From: Anthopleura xanthogrammica
Lineage: Eukaryota; Cnidaria; Anthozoa; Actiniaria; Actiniidae
Assembly: GCA_964019055.1 (NCBI GenBank)
Contig: OZ025206.1
Location: forward strand, 19,565,578 to 19,629,577
Length of the DNA: 64,000 bases
Direction of reading: 5' to 3'
Position numbers and translations under genes: made by a program. This document shows, piece by piece, positions 49,401 through 60,034 of this stretch. The stretch's first letter is position 1; each line of letters opens with the position of its first letter. The notes beneath the pieces were generated by a model. The model searched no databases. It was not told where the DNA came from and worked only from the letters and a program-made list of their open reading frames with translations.

Positions 49401-52400
49401 AATTGTTAGACTGTGTTTATGTTTTCCTGTGTCTGGGGTTGAACTTACATGTTTTGTTTTCCAGGGGGCACTGTCGTCAAGTGCTGTTGGTTCTATTGTG
49501 GAGTTGCAGTCCGAACAGATCTCCCAGATGGCATCTGAGTATGCTGAGAGAGTAAGTAAAATCAAATGCACCCTAAGGTGAATTTGTGGATACTCATTCA
49601 ATGCACTGTTTAGAGATTGGCCTCCCTGTGCCCTCTCTGTTGACCTGATGAGACATGGAATTTAATTATTTGTATACAAAGTCACTTTAAATGCTCAATA
49701 TAGCTGGTAAGATGGAATTTCAACCTAGATAAAACATTTAGATATCGATCTGCTAACAGCATAGTGAGTGAGTAAGTAATTAGTGACACATTTGCATATT
49801 CAGACCCCTCACAATAACTCTTTTGTAGCCTTCTTGTATCCACTAGTTAAAAAGAAGGAAGTGTCTCAAGGCCCAGTGAACAACATATCAAATAAACTCA
49901 TCTCACAAACTCAAACCTATGACCCCAGGCTTGAACTGCACAGTGGCGAGAGACATGTCAACTATGACATCCATTTATTTTAATTTATTTACTCACATTT
50001 TGTCTTTGAAATTCTTAATTTTTGGGTTTGCTTTCTGATTGCACAGCAAGCAGAGCTTCAGGAAGGAATAGAAGGGAGAGGAGAAAGAGTTGGAGGTGTT
50101 CAAGCTCATAAGAGGATGGTTGCTTCACTTGAGAAGCAAATTGCTTTGCAGGAAAAGAAGCTTGAACAGGTTGGTACTGGAAATGGTACTCCCATTACAT
50201 TCTATTCATCCCATCCTTTGTTCCATCCATCCATTCACACTATTCATTGACTATCTGGCTGGTACATTAGTGTCAGCATTGGTGTCTAAGAAATTTTGCT
50301 TCATTAAAAAGAATGATCATCATCTTGTCTTCACCAAAGCAATAAAGCAATGAGCCATCATATGAAAATCGTTGGCCATCAAACTTTTAATTTATAAATA
50401 TATAATATTATAAGGTTTGTTATTGTGTTGAAATTGTCTTGTAGATCACTGAGAAGCAAAATCAACTGCAGGCTTCACTAGATGAATCACAAGAACAACT
50501 GAGCCAGGTAAAAACAATCAAATTGTAGATGGTTATAAGGATGACAGGTACTGTAATTAGCCCTGCAACATTTTCCTGTAATCTCCACATTTTTTTCCTT
50601 TTTCTAATTAATGAAATATTTTTGTTGTAATTTTTACGATAACAAAATCCTTATACGTTTTTAGCTTTAGTGTAAAGATTTCCCATTTCAGACCATGTGT
50701 CATTCTCTTGAGAATAAGATTCCTTGTTTAAGTTGTATCCATATTCATGTATCTTCTCATGTGCAACCGTGAAACAAAGAAATGTTACTCTAGGTAACCA
50801 TTGCGCCCAAGGTAAAGAGCTCTATTGGGTGTTCAAATATTATACGGTATGCCTTAGAAGCTTGGCTGACTAAGAATTACTACACTGGCTTCTGTTCATC
50901 TTTAGCTATCATGATTGACAATAATGGTATTTGATTGACAGGTTACCACAAGAAGTGACAGAATAGATGAAGAAATGGCCAAGCTATCAGAGATGGAGAA
51001 AGGAGAGAATGCAGTGTGAGTTCTAATGCTATCCATCCGTGTTCAAATATGTACACGTACTCACACACATGGTCAACTAGTACTTTGCTCTAACCATGTC
51101 GTTTTTCGTAGTATACACATATGTGCACGTACACACAAACATGGTTAACTATTACTTTGCTCTGTCTTTTTCCGTAGTATACACATATGTGCATGCACAC
51201 ACACAAGACTGTTCAGGTTAAAGGAATGGTCAATTATTAATACGCTCCATCCATCTTTGTGATAGTAGTCAGCCAATAAGAGCATGCATTATAATGTCAT
51301 GGCTATGTTATAAATAGGTTAGATTCATGAAAGGTGTCTTTTATATACTGTATATCTGTTCGGCAGAGATGTATAGACCCCCTTGCATGTGACATCACAG
51401 CAGCTTAATTTGAAGGACAAAACAAAAGAATCTCAATCTCCTAAGGATTGAAACCTATTGTCTTGTCCTCCAAATTGAACTACATTCGTAAGTGCTGCAA
51501 GGGGTCTATTACGGTATAATGGTCATGAATTAATAAAAAAGGGCTGACATTTTACCTGCACAATATTTTTCCTGACAGTCGGTTTTTATACATTCATAGA
51601 ATCCTCGACAGGCTTCGTTCTCTTGTTGCCATGAATGAAAACCTCAAGAAACAAGAGCAGCAGTTCAGAGCACATTGCAAGGTAATGTTTTCCACTCCCA
51701 TTAGAACTTCTCTCTTTTAACCCCCTTTACTGGCAAAGTTGGGATCCCTGTGGAAGATGTTTACTAAAGCAGAAGTCTCTATGTTATGCAGGAAGAGATG
51801 ACTCGCCTTCAGGAGAACATTAACAAGTTGAAATCAGAGGAAGGTGAAGAAGACAGTGAAGAAAAGGTGTGTTCTATCTTCTGTTTATATAAAAAAAAAT
51901 ATCCACTTAATTTTATTAAGAGGGCAACGCGTAACAGATAAAACTGACAAACCTGCGACCCTCTATTCTACGTATTTAGAGTCTCAACATTAGTTTCGAT
52001 GTTTGTAGGGAGATAGAAGTATAAAAAGTGCCCATTTTCTCTTGAGCATACAATTACGTTGGAGGGAACTGCCTTGCTATGCACGCTTCAGTTGTTATTT
52101 TACCTTGTACATAGTGCGTAGTTGCTTAACTCTTCCTTATCTGAACTGTATCATAGCTTCCCTCCTTCTTTCTTCATTTCATTTCACTTCCCTTTCCCTC
52201 TCCTTCTCTTTTTTCTCTTTCTTTCCCTTCCCTTCCATTTTCCTAACCGTCTCCTCTTTTCTCCTCTCCTCCTCGCTCTTTTTGTCTCTTCTCGTCTTCT
52301 CTTCTCTTTTCCCTTTCCTTCTTACTCTATGAGCTAACCATCTCAATTCCATCGAAATTTCAATCATTGCATAGCAACTTGAAAACACTGTCTACTAGAA

Positions 52401-55400
52401 TTACTGGTCTCCATGGTGACAGACAATGATGAAGTATAACATTTAAATAAATCGGGCCTTCCGACTCTCCATGATCGGAGAGCCGCGACATACTCCGCGT
52501 TTGTTGAAGGGGTTAAGTCTGAAAACCCGATTTATCCACTGATTCACGGAAGGGTGGTCCGTTCGACCTTTTCTCTTTCATTACGTTCTGGTAGGACCGA
52601 GCATCAGCCAATCGTACGAACCGAACGTTTCAAAAACTTTGTAACGGTGAAATATCAGTAAATTCTTTACCCACATCATAATATTTTCCCATAATAATAA
52701 TATTTAATATTTAATTAAGTAATTTCCAATATTATGATTATAATAATGTGTATATTGCACAACTTCCTGTAATTCAGTTCATACTGCAAGAGGAATTAAT
52801 AAACCGGATATTATTATTATTATTTTCATTTTCCTCAGGAGCGAATGGAGAGAATCGAAACGCAGTACGAAGCTGATAAAGCAAAGCTTCAAAACATTCG
52901 ATTGTTGTTGGTAAGTCATAGTAGAAGATTTAACCCGCAGCCCTTCCCTCTCCGCAGTCCCTCGTACGAGGACTTTAACAATTGGGTGGTGAGTCCTGTT
53001 GTGTCCGCCCACCGAAGAGTAGATTGATTTTAACTGAAGTATATCTCACTACTGGACTGTTTATATCCCAGGCACGCAAGAACAGAGAGATAGCAACATT
53101 ACAGAGAAAGATAGACGAAGTACCTTCACGAGCTGAACTTACACAGTACCAGCGTCGCTTTGTCGAGCTTTATAACCAAGGTTTGTTTGTGTAGCTCTAT
53201 ATAGTAATATTCATTAACTAAAGAAGGTATTGGCCAACGCGGAATGATTCCTTTCAAAATTATCTTGGACGCACTATAAAGAAATGACCCAAATTACACC
53301 GAGAAAAAGTGTGATTTCTTTTGTGTTTTCCTGTTAGCCTCGCACCCAAGATAATTTTGAGAAGGGGTCTATGCTAGGCAATTACCTATCAGTTACACTA
53401 CGCCTTTTGCAAGGTACGCTTGTGTTGCGTAATCTTCCTCACCCATGGAAAAGTTTGCTGGCCGACAAATCGAAGAGTAGTGCTAGGTAACTCCCTGTCA
53501 GCTGTGCTGCTCCATCCCCATCATCTCTGCCAATATACTATACAAATCTAAACCCCAAAGTGTTTGAGTATAGAGGCTTTGCACCATCACGTGATGGCAG
53601 CCATGACAGGAGGCAGGAACAATTGAATCTAGCTAATATGATTTACATGAAAAAGAATTCAGTTTCCCAGGGGAAAAACACTCTATTGTTCCTGCCTCCT
53701 GTCATGGCTGCTATTTTTACTCATTTTTTGACTTTTTTTCTTTGTTTAGTTGCCGCCACTCATAAGGAAACCAAGCAGTTTTTTACTCTTTATAACACTC
53801 TCGATGACACTAAACTTTACCTGGGAAAAGAGGTAAGTCGTTCTAGAACTGAAGAGCCCGATAACATTCCAACAATAGTTACAAGCCTTGCTTCCGCGGC
53901 ATCTCTTCAGCCAGTGGTATTGACATCGTACATCAAAGAAAAAAAGGCTCGATCCGAAAATTTTAGGGGGGGAGGCGGCCGCCCACCCTTCGCTACGCCA
54001 CTCCACCTCTTAATATTTAGCGCCGAGAAATCTTGGAGATGATGACGATATGCATTCTGGAATGTAGCGTCGACATGATATTCGCTATTACAGAATTGAA
54101 GAAATAGAACACGCATGCGCATGCTGTGTGCAGTTATAAAGCACGCGGGGATTGGCAGAACACGAGAGAAGTGTTAGGAGAACCATGTCGCTTATCGGCG
54201 CTTCTAAACACTTCTCTAGTCCCAATCCCAATCCCAATCTCCAATCCCCAAGTTCTTTATAACTTCACACAGCACAACAAGCAACTTTTTTTATTTCTTT
54301 TGATAAAATACAAATGTGTGTGTGCTCTCATAATATGCACGGCACTCGCGAGGTGCTGTATTTATGTCAGTGTTTATTGATACTGGGTCCAATTTGTCTT
54401 TCAGGTTAATCTACTCAACTCTATAAACGAAAACTTTGAACAGTAAGTCGTGACTGGAATCCTAATGATAAAGCACGCATTATTTTCTGATTGGGATCCC
54501 TGTGGTAATGATACGAAGTAGAGCCCAGCCGGCTTGTTAGACCCATTTAATATTTTTTTATAATTTTAAACTTGAGGAGAGTTCACTGAGCTCATACGAG
54601 GGCACAGGATGGATGGAGGGAGGGGTGGGTGGGGGTATGCAGTATTAAGGTGAACATAGTTTACTGACTTCCCACGGATTTCTTTCTTATTAAAGGTGTT
54701 TTTTTCTCATTACCAGAGCCATGTCTTCTCAAGCAAACAAAGAACAGTTCCTTAATCAGTTTGAACAAATTGTCAAAGGTGTCATCACAAACAAAGAAAA
54801 GGCAAGCCTAAGAGATTTCTGTGCATTGCTTTCCTCTACTTTTATCCAGAGGATTTCGTTCTGTGGTCCTTAATCGATATCTCTTCGTCTAGTACGGTGC
54901 AGGGCTTCAAGTGTCCCTAGATTTCCTATATTTTATTTTCTAAGTTCCCCTATCGTCCCCTATATAGTTCTTAAATGTCCTATAATTTTATTCAGAAAAG
55001 AAAATATTTTTTTTATCAAGCTCATAAACTTTGGTACCGGTGGAAGGGAAATAAAAATTACCTTAAAAAATATAGGAAATATAGGGACACTTGAAGCTCT
55101 GTCGGTGGCTAGTAAATTTCATTTTAAAAGCAATGCATTCTTGTAAATGTCATTTTGGAGTCTAGGGTGGCTTAGCGGTAGTGCAGTAGTGCATTCCCCT
55201 CCTCGCCTCTGAGGTCTTGGCGGGTTTGTTTCAGTTTCTGGATAGGTATTATATGTGAGCAGAGTTTGTTACGTCTCTCCCTTTATTCGAGAGTTTTTCT
55301 CCTGGTTAATTGGTTCTCCACCTTCCGCAAAACCTAGTAACAAGCTAAATTCCAATGTGATCTGTGAGTTAGATCAGCCCAGAGGTTGTTTCAGGGTTTG

Positions 55401-56220
55401 ATATGTGAATTAGCCGTGCAGTGACTTAGATCAGCCCAGAGGTTGTTTCAGGGTTCGTTCTGTGAGTTAACCATGACCTGACTTATATAGGTTGAGAAGA
55501 GAAGGACGAGTGAAAAGCAAAGACGTGACGCCCTGAATGACGAGTACCTTGACTTGCTGGACAAACAGCGTCTCTATTACAAGACCGTACGAGATTTTAC
55601 TGAGGTGAGTCAATAAAAGTCTTGTTCAGGAAAAAGCCTCGTTCGTTCGTGCGTGCGTGGTTCGTTCGTTCGTACGTGTGTGGTTCGTTCGTTCGTTCGT
55701 GTGTGGTTCGTTCGTTCGTCGTTCGTTCGTGCGTGATTCGTTCGTTCGTTCGTTCGTTCGTTCGTTCGTTCGTTCGTTCGTTCGTTCGTTCGTTCGTTCG
55801 TTCGTTCGTTCGTTCGTTCGTTCGTTCGTTCGTTCGTTCGTTCGTTCGTTCGTTCGTTCGTTCGTTCGTTCGTTCGTTCGTTCGTTCGTTCGTTCGTTCG
55901 TTCGTTCGTTCGTTCGTTCGTTCGTTCGTTCGTTCGTTCGTTCGTTCGTTCGTTCGTTCGTTCGTTCGTTCGTTCGTTCGTTCGTTCGTTCGTTCGTTCG
56001 TTCGTTCGTTCGTTCGTTCGTTCGTTCGTTCGTTCGTTCGTTCGTTCGTTCGTTCGTTCGTTCGTTCGTTCGTTCGTTCGTTCGTTCGTTCGTTCGTTCG
56101 TTCGATGGATCGATCGATCGATTGATCGATCGATCAATATTTTTTTATTCTATTTATTAACAGGAATGTCGAAAGAATGAAATCCTTCTGTCGAAGCTCA
56201 AAAGTTTGAAAGTCCAGTGA
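43406..56220 (+). CDS. ccdc93: CCDC93, complete, 23 exons
   Basis: Exons: 43406-43513, 44346-44459, 44615-44709, 44988-45099, 45371-45469, 45701-45757, 46825-46922, 47452-47485, 48089-48187, 48897-48947, 49465-49551, 50047-50169, 50445-50507, 50942-51015, 51600-51681, 51792-51866, 52839-52910, 53072-53180, 53750-53832, 54405-54442, 54717-54801, 55491-55604, 56164-56220. They sum to 1929 nt (642 residues), close to human CCDC93. Highly conserved blocks: [99 protein letters not shown]. The N-terminal third is the NN-CH (calponin-homology-like) domain, the rest coiled coil. Family role: cytoplasmic/endosomal CCC complex with CCDC22, COMMD proteins and VPS35L (Commander), recycling membrane cargo. 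Intron 21 is GC-AG. AATAAA is at 56396-56401, about 175 bp past the stop. Confidence 0.97.
44731..44855. mobile_element. Small MITE in CCDC93 intron 3
   Basis: ATGGTTTTTCATGCATG (44732) and GTGCATGAAAAACCATT (ending about 44855) are inverted ends around about 90 bp. Confidence 0.65.
46399..46684. mobile_element. hAT-like MITE in CCDC93 intron 6
   Basis: The left end CAGGGGTGGATCCAGGAT and the right end, read in reverse complement, CAGAGGCAGATACAGGGT are imperfect inverted repeats. A G run at about 46424-46437 follows the left end. The CAGGGGYGGATCCAGG terminus is shared with 29994. Confidence 0.5.
47700..47856 (-). repeat. tRNA-derived SINE in CCDC93 intron 8
   Basis: On the minus strand a tRNA-like head has an A-box-like TGGAGTAGTGGTAAAA and a good B box GGTTTGATTCC, then a body with GTTTTCTCCAGGTTCTCCC as in the other SINE copies. 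Confidence 0.65.
48194..48559. mobile_element. TIR element with 9-bp TSD in CCDC93 intron 9
   Basis: GTTACAGCA at 48194-48202 and 48551-48559 flanks a 348-bp element. Its ends (CCCGGGGGGGGACTCCC, then TTATAAAAGGGGGCGGGGG, then TCCTCGTCG) are nearly perfect inverted repeats of about 46 bp. The interior has repeated CCCGCTTAGGGTG and CCCTTTTAGGG words and no protein. The exact TSD indicates a fairly recent insertion; its length suggests a Mutator-like family. Confidence 0.8.
48668..48751. repeat. Imperfect hairpin
   Basis: GAAATGTATATGTGATCGTAC (about 48670-48690) pairs with GTACGATCACATTTACATTTC (about 48723-48743), with a loop of about 32 bases. AACAATAT flanks both sides further out, so it may be a MITE remnant. 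Confidence 0.6.
49205..49392 (-). repeat. tRNA-derived SINE in CCDC93 intron 10
   Basis: On the minus strand the head has TGAGTGGTGTAAGGGC (A-box-like) and GGGTTTGATTCCC (B box). The body then reads ATGTGAGCAGAGTTGCTTGC, CAGGTTCTCTCCTG and GGTTCTCCAGTTTTCC, shared with 55160-55356. Confidence 0.7.
51060..51205 (+). repeat. About 66-71-bp tandem duplication
   Basis: CATGGTCAACTAGTACTTTGC then GTAGTATACACATATGTGCACG is repeated once as CATGGTTAACTATTACTTTGC then GTAGTATACACATATGTGCATG. In CCDC93 intron 14. Confidence 0.75.
51374..51508. mobile_element. Foldback MITE, family copy 1
   Basis: The ends TAGACCCCCTTGCATG and GCTGCAAGGGGTCTA are inverted. The inner arms AATTTGAAGGACAAAACAA and TTGTCCTCCAAATTGAACT pair as well. 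The second copy is at 61755-61888. Confidence 0.8.
53597..53712. repeat. Inverted repeat in CCDC93 intron 18
   Basis: GCAGCCATGACAGGAGGCAG then GAACAATT (from 53598) pairs with TATTGTTCCTGCCTCC then TGTCATGGCTGC (ending 53712). Arms about 28 bp, loop about 60. Confidence 0.75.
55160..55490 (+). repeat. SINE followed by 57-bp tail repeats
   Basis: The head GGTGGCTTAGCGGTAGTGC is tRNA-like (A box) with GAGGTCTTGGCGGGTTTG at the B-box position. The body ATGTGAGCAGAGTTTGTTAC and GTTCTCCACCTTCCGC leads to the tail CTAAATTCCAAT. Three units of the 57-bp repeat follow at 55364 (shortened), 55405 and 55462; the last is cut off at the exon 22 acceptor of CCDC93 (55490/55491). Confidence 0.7.
55637..56135 (+). 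repeat. (TTCG)n tract filling CCDC93 intron 22
   Basis: An imperfect start (55637-55737) is followed by about 92 uninterrupted TTCG units (about 55738-56104), then (GATC)n to 56135. Intron 22 is only 559 bp, so nearly all of it is repeat. The long frames on both strands (repeating Ser-Phe-Val-Arg or Asn-Glu-Arg-Thr) are by-products and not genes. Confidence 0.97.
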
Positions 56221-57352
56221 TCGGCCCAGTATTCAAGGCCTTTCTTCAGATACGTCTGTCTGTCTGTCTGTACTTCTGGTCATTTTGTGTATCTGGTTTT
56301 TTTTATAGAAAAGTAACAGAGAATGACAATATATATTTGTAATCTAAATAACCAATGGTCATGAATTACACGAATGAAAAATGTAATGGATAGAAAATAA
56401 AAACAACGAAAATTAGTTACCAGTGAAAAGTTATCAGTGATCTTGGCTCTAGTAAAATCGACTTTTGATTGAATATCACGACCTGAAAAGAATTACCTTG
56501 CTAAAAAAAAAAAAACAGTCGAGAGCCGCGCGCGCATAACTTGACTTTACAATCAGTCTTAACTTTCTAAATGAATTTCTCTATGAATTTTTCTCTTCTC
56601 TTTCTCTTCATTCTTGATGTTTTGTCTTCTAAAAGTTGAAGACGTTATATAATTTGAGTGTAAACCTTTCTAAGTATTGCGATTTATTCCCGCGACAGAT
56701 TTGTAACCTTCAATGATGTTCACTATATTTTTTACATTTAAAAAAAAAATTTTCTTTCCTCGAGCTTCAAAGGTTCTCAGTGAAACCGCTTGAGTTTTAC
56801 CCAGAATCTTTTTGATTTCTTTTTCTATACTTTACTTTTCAACAGAAACATTTAATATTTATGTTTCACTGAAATAGTTAACAGTTTCCCCACCCGCCAA
56901 CACCAGTCATCCACCAGCTATAGAGCCAGCCAGTAAACAAACGAGTCGGGGTTTTTTTTGTGTAATGTGTTTTTTAATACAAAGTGCACACGATAGTCTA
57001 ACATAATAAAAGATGTCTATACTCGTTAACATGATTCGTTCAAAGGATTATCAGCGCGTTTAAGTATGAAAAGAAATCAAACCTACACATTTGAAACTCC
57101 AAAATCTGTGGCCACAGAAGGATATTAATTAATTAAGAATAGTGAAAAATAAACTCCAATTTTTAAGCGTACAATTCTTGAATTAAAATTAAATTCACAA
57201 ATCATCTTGATTTCCGTCGGACTCCTCCTCCTTCTTGCTTATCGCTCGCAGTTTGTACAAAACGAAACGACATTAATTTCGAAAAATAATCTGCTACTTT
57301 TCAAGAGCGGTGAAAGATGTTGTCACCGTGTAGCTATGTACGAGTGTGGAGC
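56221..57352. other. Gap between convergent CCDC93 and minicollagen
   Basis: It holds the CCDC93 3' UTR (a CTGT run at about 56249-56270, AATAAA at 56396) and presumably the minicollagen 3' UTR. An ATTAAA word on the minus strand near 56973 is a possible poly(A) signal for the latter. No gene seen. Confidence 0.5.
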
Positions 57353-59113
57353 TTATCTGCCCCCTTGGCAGCATCCAGCTGGGCAGGAGTTGACACATGT
57401 ATGTGCGCACACGGGTGGGCATGGTGGAGGTGGTGGTGGTGGTGGAGCGGGCTCTCCTGGAGGTCCGGGTGGTCCTTGAGGTCCTGGGATTCCTGGTGGT
57501 CCGGCTTCTCCCATGGGTCCGATTGGTCCAACGGGTCCTGGTGGTCCCATTCTACCTGAAGGTCCTGGAGGTCCTGGACGTGCTGGCTCTGGTGGTGGTG
57601 GTGGTGGTGGTGGAGGTGGTGGTGGTGGGGGTGGGGGAGGTAGACAACAAGATACGGCACAAGCTGGGGCACAAGAGTAGGGACACCCTGGTGGACATGG
57701 GTTGGCGTTTCTCTTGTATGCTGATAATAGAAAACACATAATCAGTTATATATTGAACGCAAAAAAACAAAACATATTATTCGTATCAGTGCTATTTTAA
57801 CAGTTTCGATATCAAATATAAGTATATAGAACAAACACATTTTCATGAAACAATTAAGCTTAAAAACAACACAGTATTGGCGAAATCATGAATACTATTA
57901 ACCTACTGACTAAATGATCTTAAATATTCTTGAATATTATTGGTAAAAACAGTCAAAGTATAATTGCCCAAATTTTCTCAATGATCTGAAATACTATTGG
58001 CTGAGCAAACAGAAATATTTTTGTCTTACTGATCTAGGACATCGGTTTAGCGATCTAAAATATTATTGGCTTAGCGATCTAGAATATTATTTTCTTAGCG
58101 ATCTAGAATATTATTTTCTTAGCGATCAAGAATATTATTGGCTTAGCGATCTAGGACATTATTGGCCTAGCGATCTAGAATATTATTGGCTTAGCGATCA
58201 AGAATATTATTGGCTCAGCAATCTCTTATATTATTGGCTAATCCATTGATAGCCACTAGAGCGGTTTCTTGTAACATTCAAGTAATTAATGATTCATCGG
58301 TATTCAACAGGTATTGAACAACACGAAGCATAAACTATAATTTCTTTGTTCTTTTGTTTCAGTGAAATATTTTCAAAAATGACTTGAACTTTTGGATTTT
58401 CTTTGCGCAATAAAAACGTTCCATTCCACATGTTTTCGATGGTTTTTTTTAGCGACTAAAATTGTTGAAAACCTCTACTTCTACTGAAAAGTTACTAAAA
58501 GTAATGAAGTGTTTTGAAATGAAGAATTGACTATAGCAGAACAAAAGGCCATTGTTTTACTAATCCCTTGAAAATTGGTAACAGTTTTCAAATAAATGTT
58601 TTTGAAATTCTGAAAATTATTTTCCATTCTTTCTTTTTTTTTTCTTGTTATTTTTTTCTTTCGTCGCTCTTAAATTTTTTTCTTTATGCAAAGTAATTTA
58701 TGAAGGAAGTAATTATCAAAGATAACGAAAATCAAATTTATGAACAATATGCTTTTGAAAACCTTTTTTGCTATTGAAAATTTGCCAGTGTTATCTTATT
58801 TTTATTCGGGTTGTGAAATAAAAAAAATGAAAACTAAAATCAAGAAAAAAAATATTTCGTTACATTTTTTTGATTTTATCGAATTCCTTTGATTTTCTGG
58901 AATTTTTACGTAAATGAGAGAAGAAATATATTGCTTGAACTGTATTAGTTATTATGATTATATGTTTAAACTTTTTCTGAAAATGTGGTTAAGAAGGATG
59001 CCTTATTAAAAGGAAAATAGTAATTGAAAAGAATTATTGAAAAACTTACTGCTTCTGGCGTAGGTTGATACGACCATAAGGGCAAGAGCCCCGAGGACAA
59101 GCTTGAAGGCCAT
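57353..59113 (-). CDS. Minicollagen, nematocyst capsule collagen
   Basis: Coding exons 59050-59113 and 57353-57720 join in phase 1 into 143 residues. The start codon follows directly on an acceptor (TTTCTGTAG), so there is an intron (59114-59220) in the 5' UTR. Order of parts: signal peptide 1-19; short propeptide ending in dibasic KR at 24-25; N-terminal CRD 30-47 with the CxxxCxxxCxxxCxxxCC pattern; polyproline of 17 residues; 14 Gly-X-Y triplets (about 71-112, G-P-rich); eight prolines; C-terminal CRD 122-139 with the same cysteine pattern; end QGGR. This is the canonical group 1 minicollagen. Family role: secreted into the nematocyst vesicle, trimerises through the triple helix, and the CRDs isomerise to intermolecular disulfides that harden the capsule wall. 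Found only in cnidarians and their myxozoan relatives. The polyproline codons form a GGT/GGA-rich tract on the plus strand whose opposite-strand frames are spurious. Confidence 0.97.
58028..58244 (+). repeat. 24-bp minisatellite, about nine copies, minicollagen intron
   Basis: GATCTAGAATATTATTGG with a CTTAGC spacer recurs at an exact 24-bp period (GATC at 58052, 58076, 58100, 58124, 58148, 58172, 58196; AATC at 58220). Older, out-of-register copies extend left to about 57900 (GATCTGAAATACTATTGGC). Confidence 0.9.
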
Positions 59114-59220
59114 CTACAGAAACGAAACAGGAAATATTTAGAAGAAATAAAGAGATAAAAACCAGGGAAGAAAGTCCAGCCAACAGATTCTTTGAGTAGG
59201 ATTTCCTTCTCTCGTCTTAC

Positions 59221-59286
59221 CTTGTGTGTACGATTTGCAAGACAGCTACGAATGTAACTTGAAAGACCCTAGCATTCTTTTTATAT
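59221..59286 (-). promoter_or_regulatory. Minicollagen TATA box and 5' UTR exon
   Basis: TATAAAAAG (minus) at 59277-59285 predicts a start near 59250. The noncoding exon then runs to the donor CACAAG/GTAAGACG at 59221/59220, and a 107-bp intron leads to the exon that begins with the start codon. Confidence 0.6.
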
Positions 59287-59571
59287 GTTGAACATTATCA
59301 ATGATTCATCAGCAGCTACGTGTTCTACACCGGTAAACTCTTTGTCTTTCTTCTTCTTGGACAATAGAAACGTTTGGTACCCAGTTCAACAATATTGCCT
59401 TTTACGCATGCGTGATTCGGGCCACCGACATATAAGATATTTATGACGCAACAACTGTGTGATTCGGTCGTGTTTGTTAGTTTTATTTATTTTTTCTTGG
59501 ATTTGTAGTGTATTTTTAATATGATTATCAAGGCCCTTCGGTTAAATTTGCTTTATAGGGCGATCTTTATT

Positions 59572-59847
59572 TCAGAAGCTTTCGTATTCAAGACTAAAGC
59601 TGAAATGGTTAATTATTAACAGCCAAAGGTACCCGTCGTCTTTTTCAAAATGACCTGTCCTCTTTCTTTTCATGGATGACGCCTGTTTACCCTTTAACAA
59701 AGCAACAAACTCAAGCAAGCGAACCAAGTCACCACGGTTCACTGAAACTCTTAACAAATTGTGAAACTGCTTGTACGGGATCACAAACCACCCGTGCCCC
59801 GAAGTAAACAATTCAATATCCGATGGTTTTATGATGACAGCATTCAT
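59572..59847 (-). CDS. Hypothetical protein, 91 residues
   Basis: A single open frame with even codon use. The N-terminal part MNAVIIKPSDIELFTSGHGW then FVIPYKQFHNLL, RGDLVRLLEFVALLKG and a basic stretch KRKRTGHF read like protein and unlike noise. A CCAAT element (ACCAATCACAG) lies about 12-25 bp upstream of the start codon. I do not recognise a family. The C-terminal part looks less convincing, so it could be a first exon whose true donor I cannot place, or chance. Confidence 0.3.
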   Translation of the reverse strand: MNAVIIKPSDIELFTSGHGWFVIPYKQFHNLLRVSVNRGDLVRLLEFVALLKGKQASSMKRKRTGHFEKDDGYLWLLIINHFSFSLEYESF

Positions 59848-60034
59848 TATGAAGGAGGCTGTGATTGGTTAAACAATATTGAACGGCGCTTTGGGTCGAT
59901 TGAGTAAAAGATCACAAAATTGTAAAAATGTAAACACCAAGAATGTCAAGACGTAGGACTCCAGAGATTGGTTTGCTATTTTTCCCTAAGTTTCTTTTGC
60001 AGACGTCGTCCTTAGTGGGGAGGGATTTTGAGGC

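Noticed and set aside
52042..52388. Phe/Ser/Leu-rich frames and an Arg/Glu/Lys-rich antisense frame
   Set aside because: They come from a pyrimidine-rich simple-sequence tract (TTTCCCTTCC type) in CCDC93 intron 16.
55610..56160. Three long frames (about 167-175 codons) of repeating SFVR or NERT
   Set aside because: A stop-free tetranucleotide repeat gives open frames in every phase; it lies between verified exons 22 and 23 of CCDC93.
57207..57741. Gly-, Trp- or Val-rich frames on the plus strand
   Set aside because: They are the antisense of the proline/glycine codons of minicollagen, whose exon structure and cysteine patterns are clear on the minus strand.
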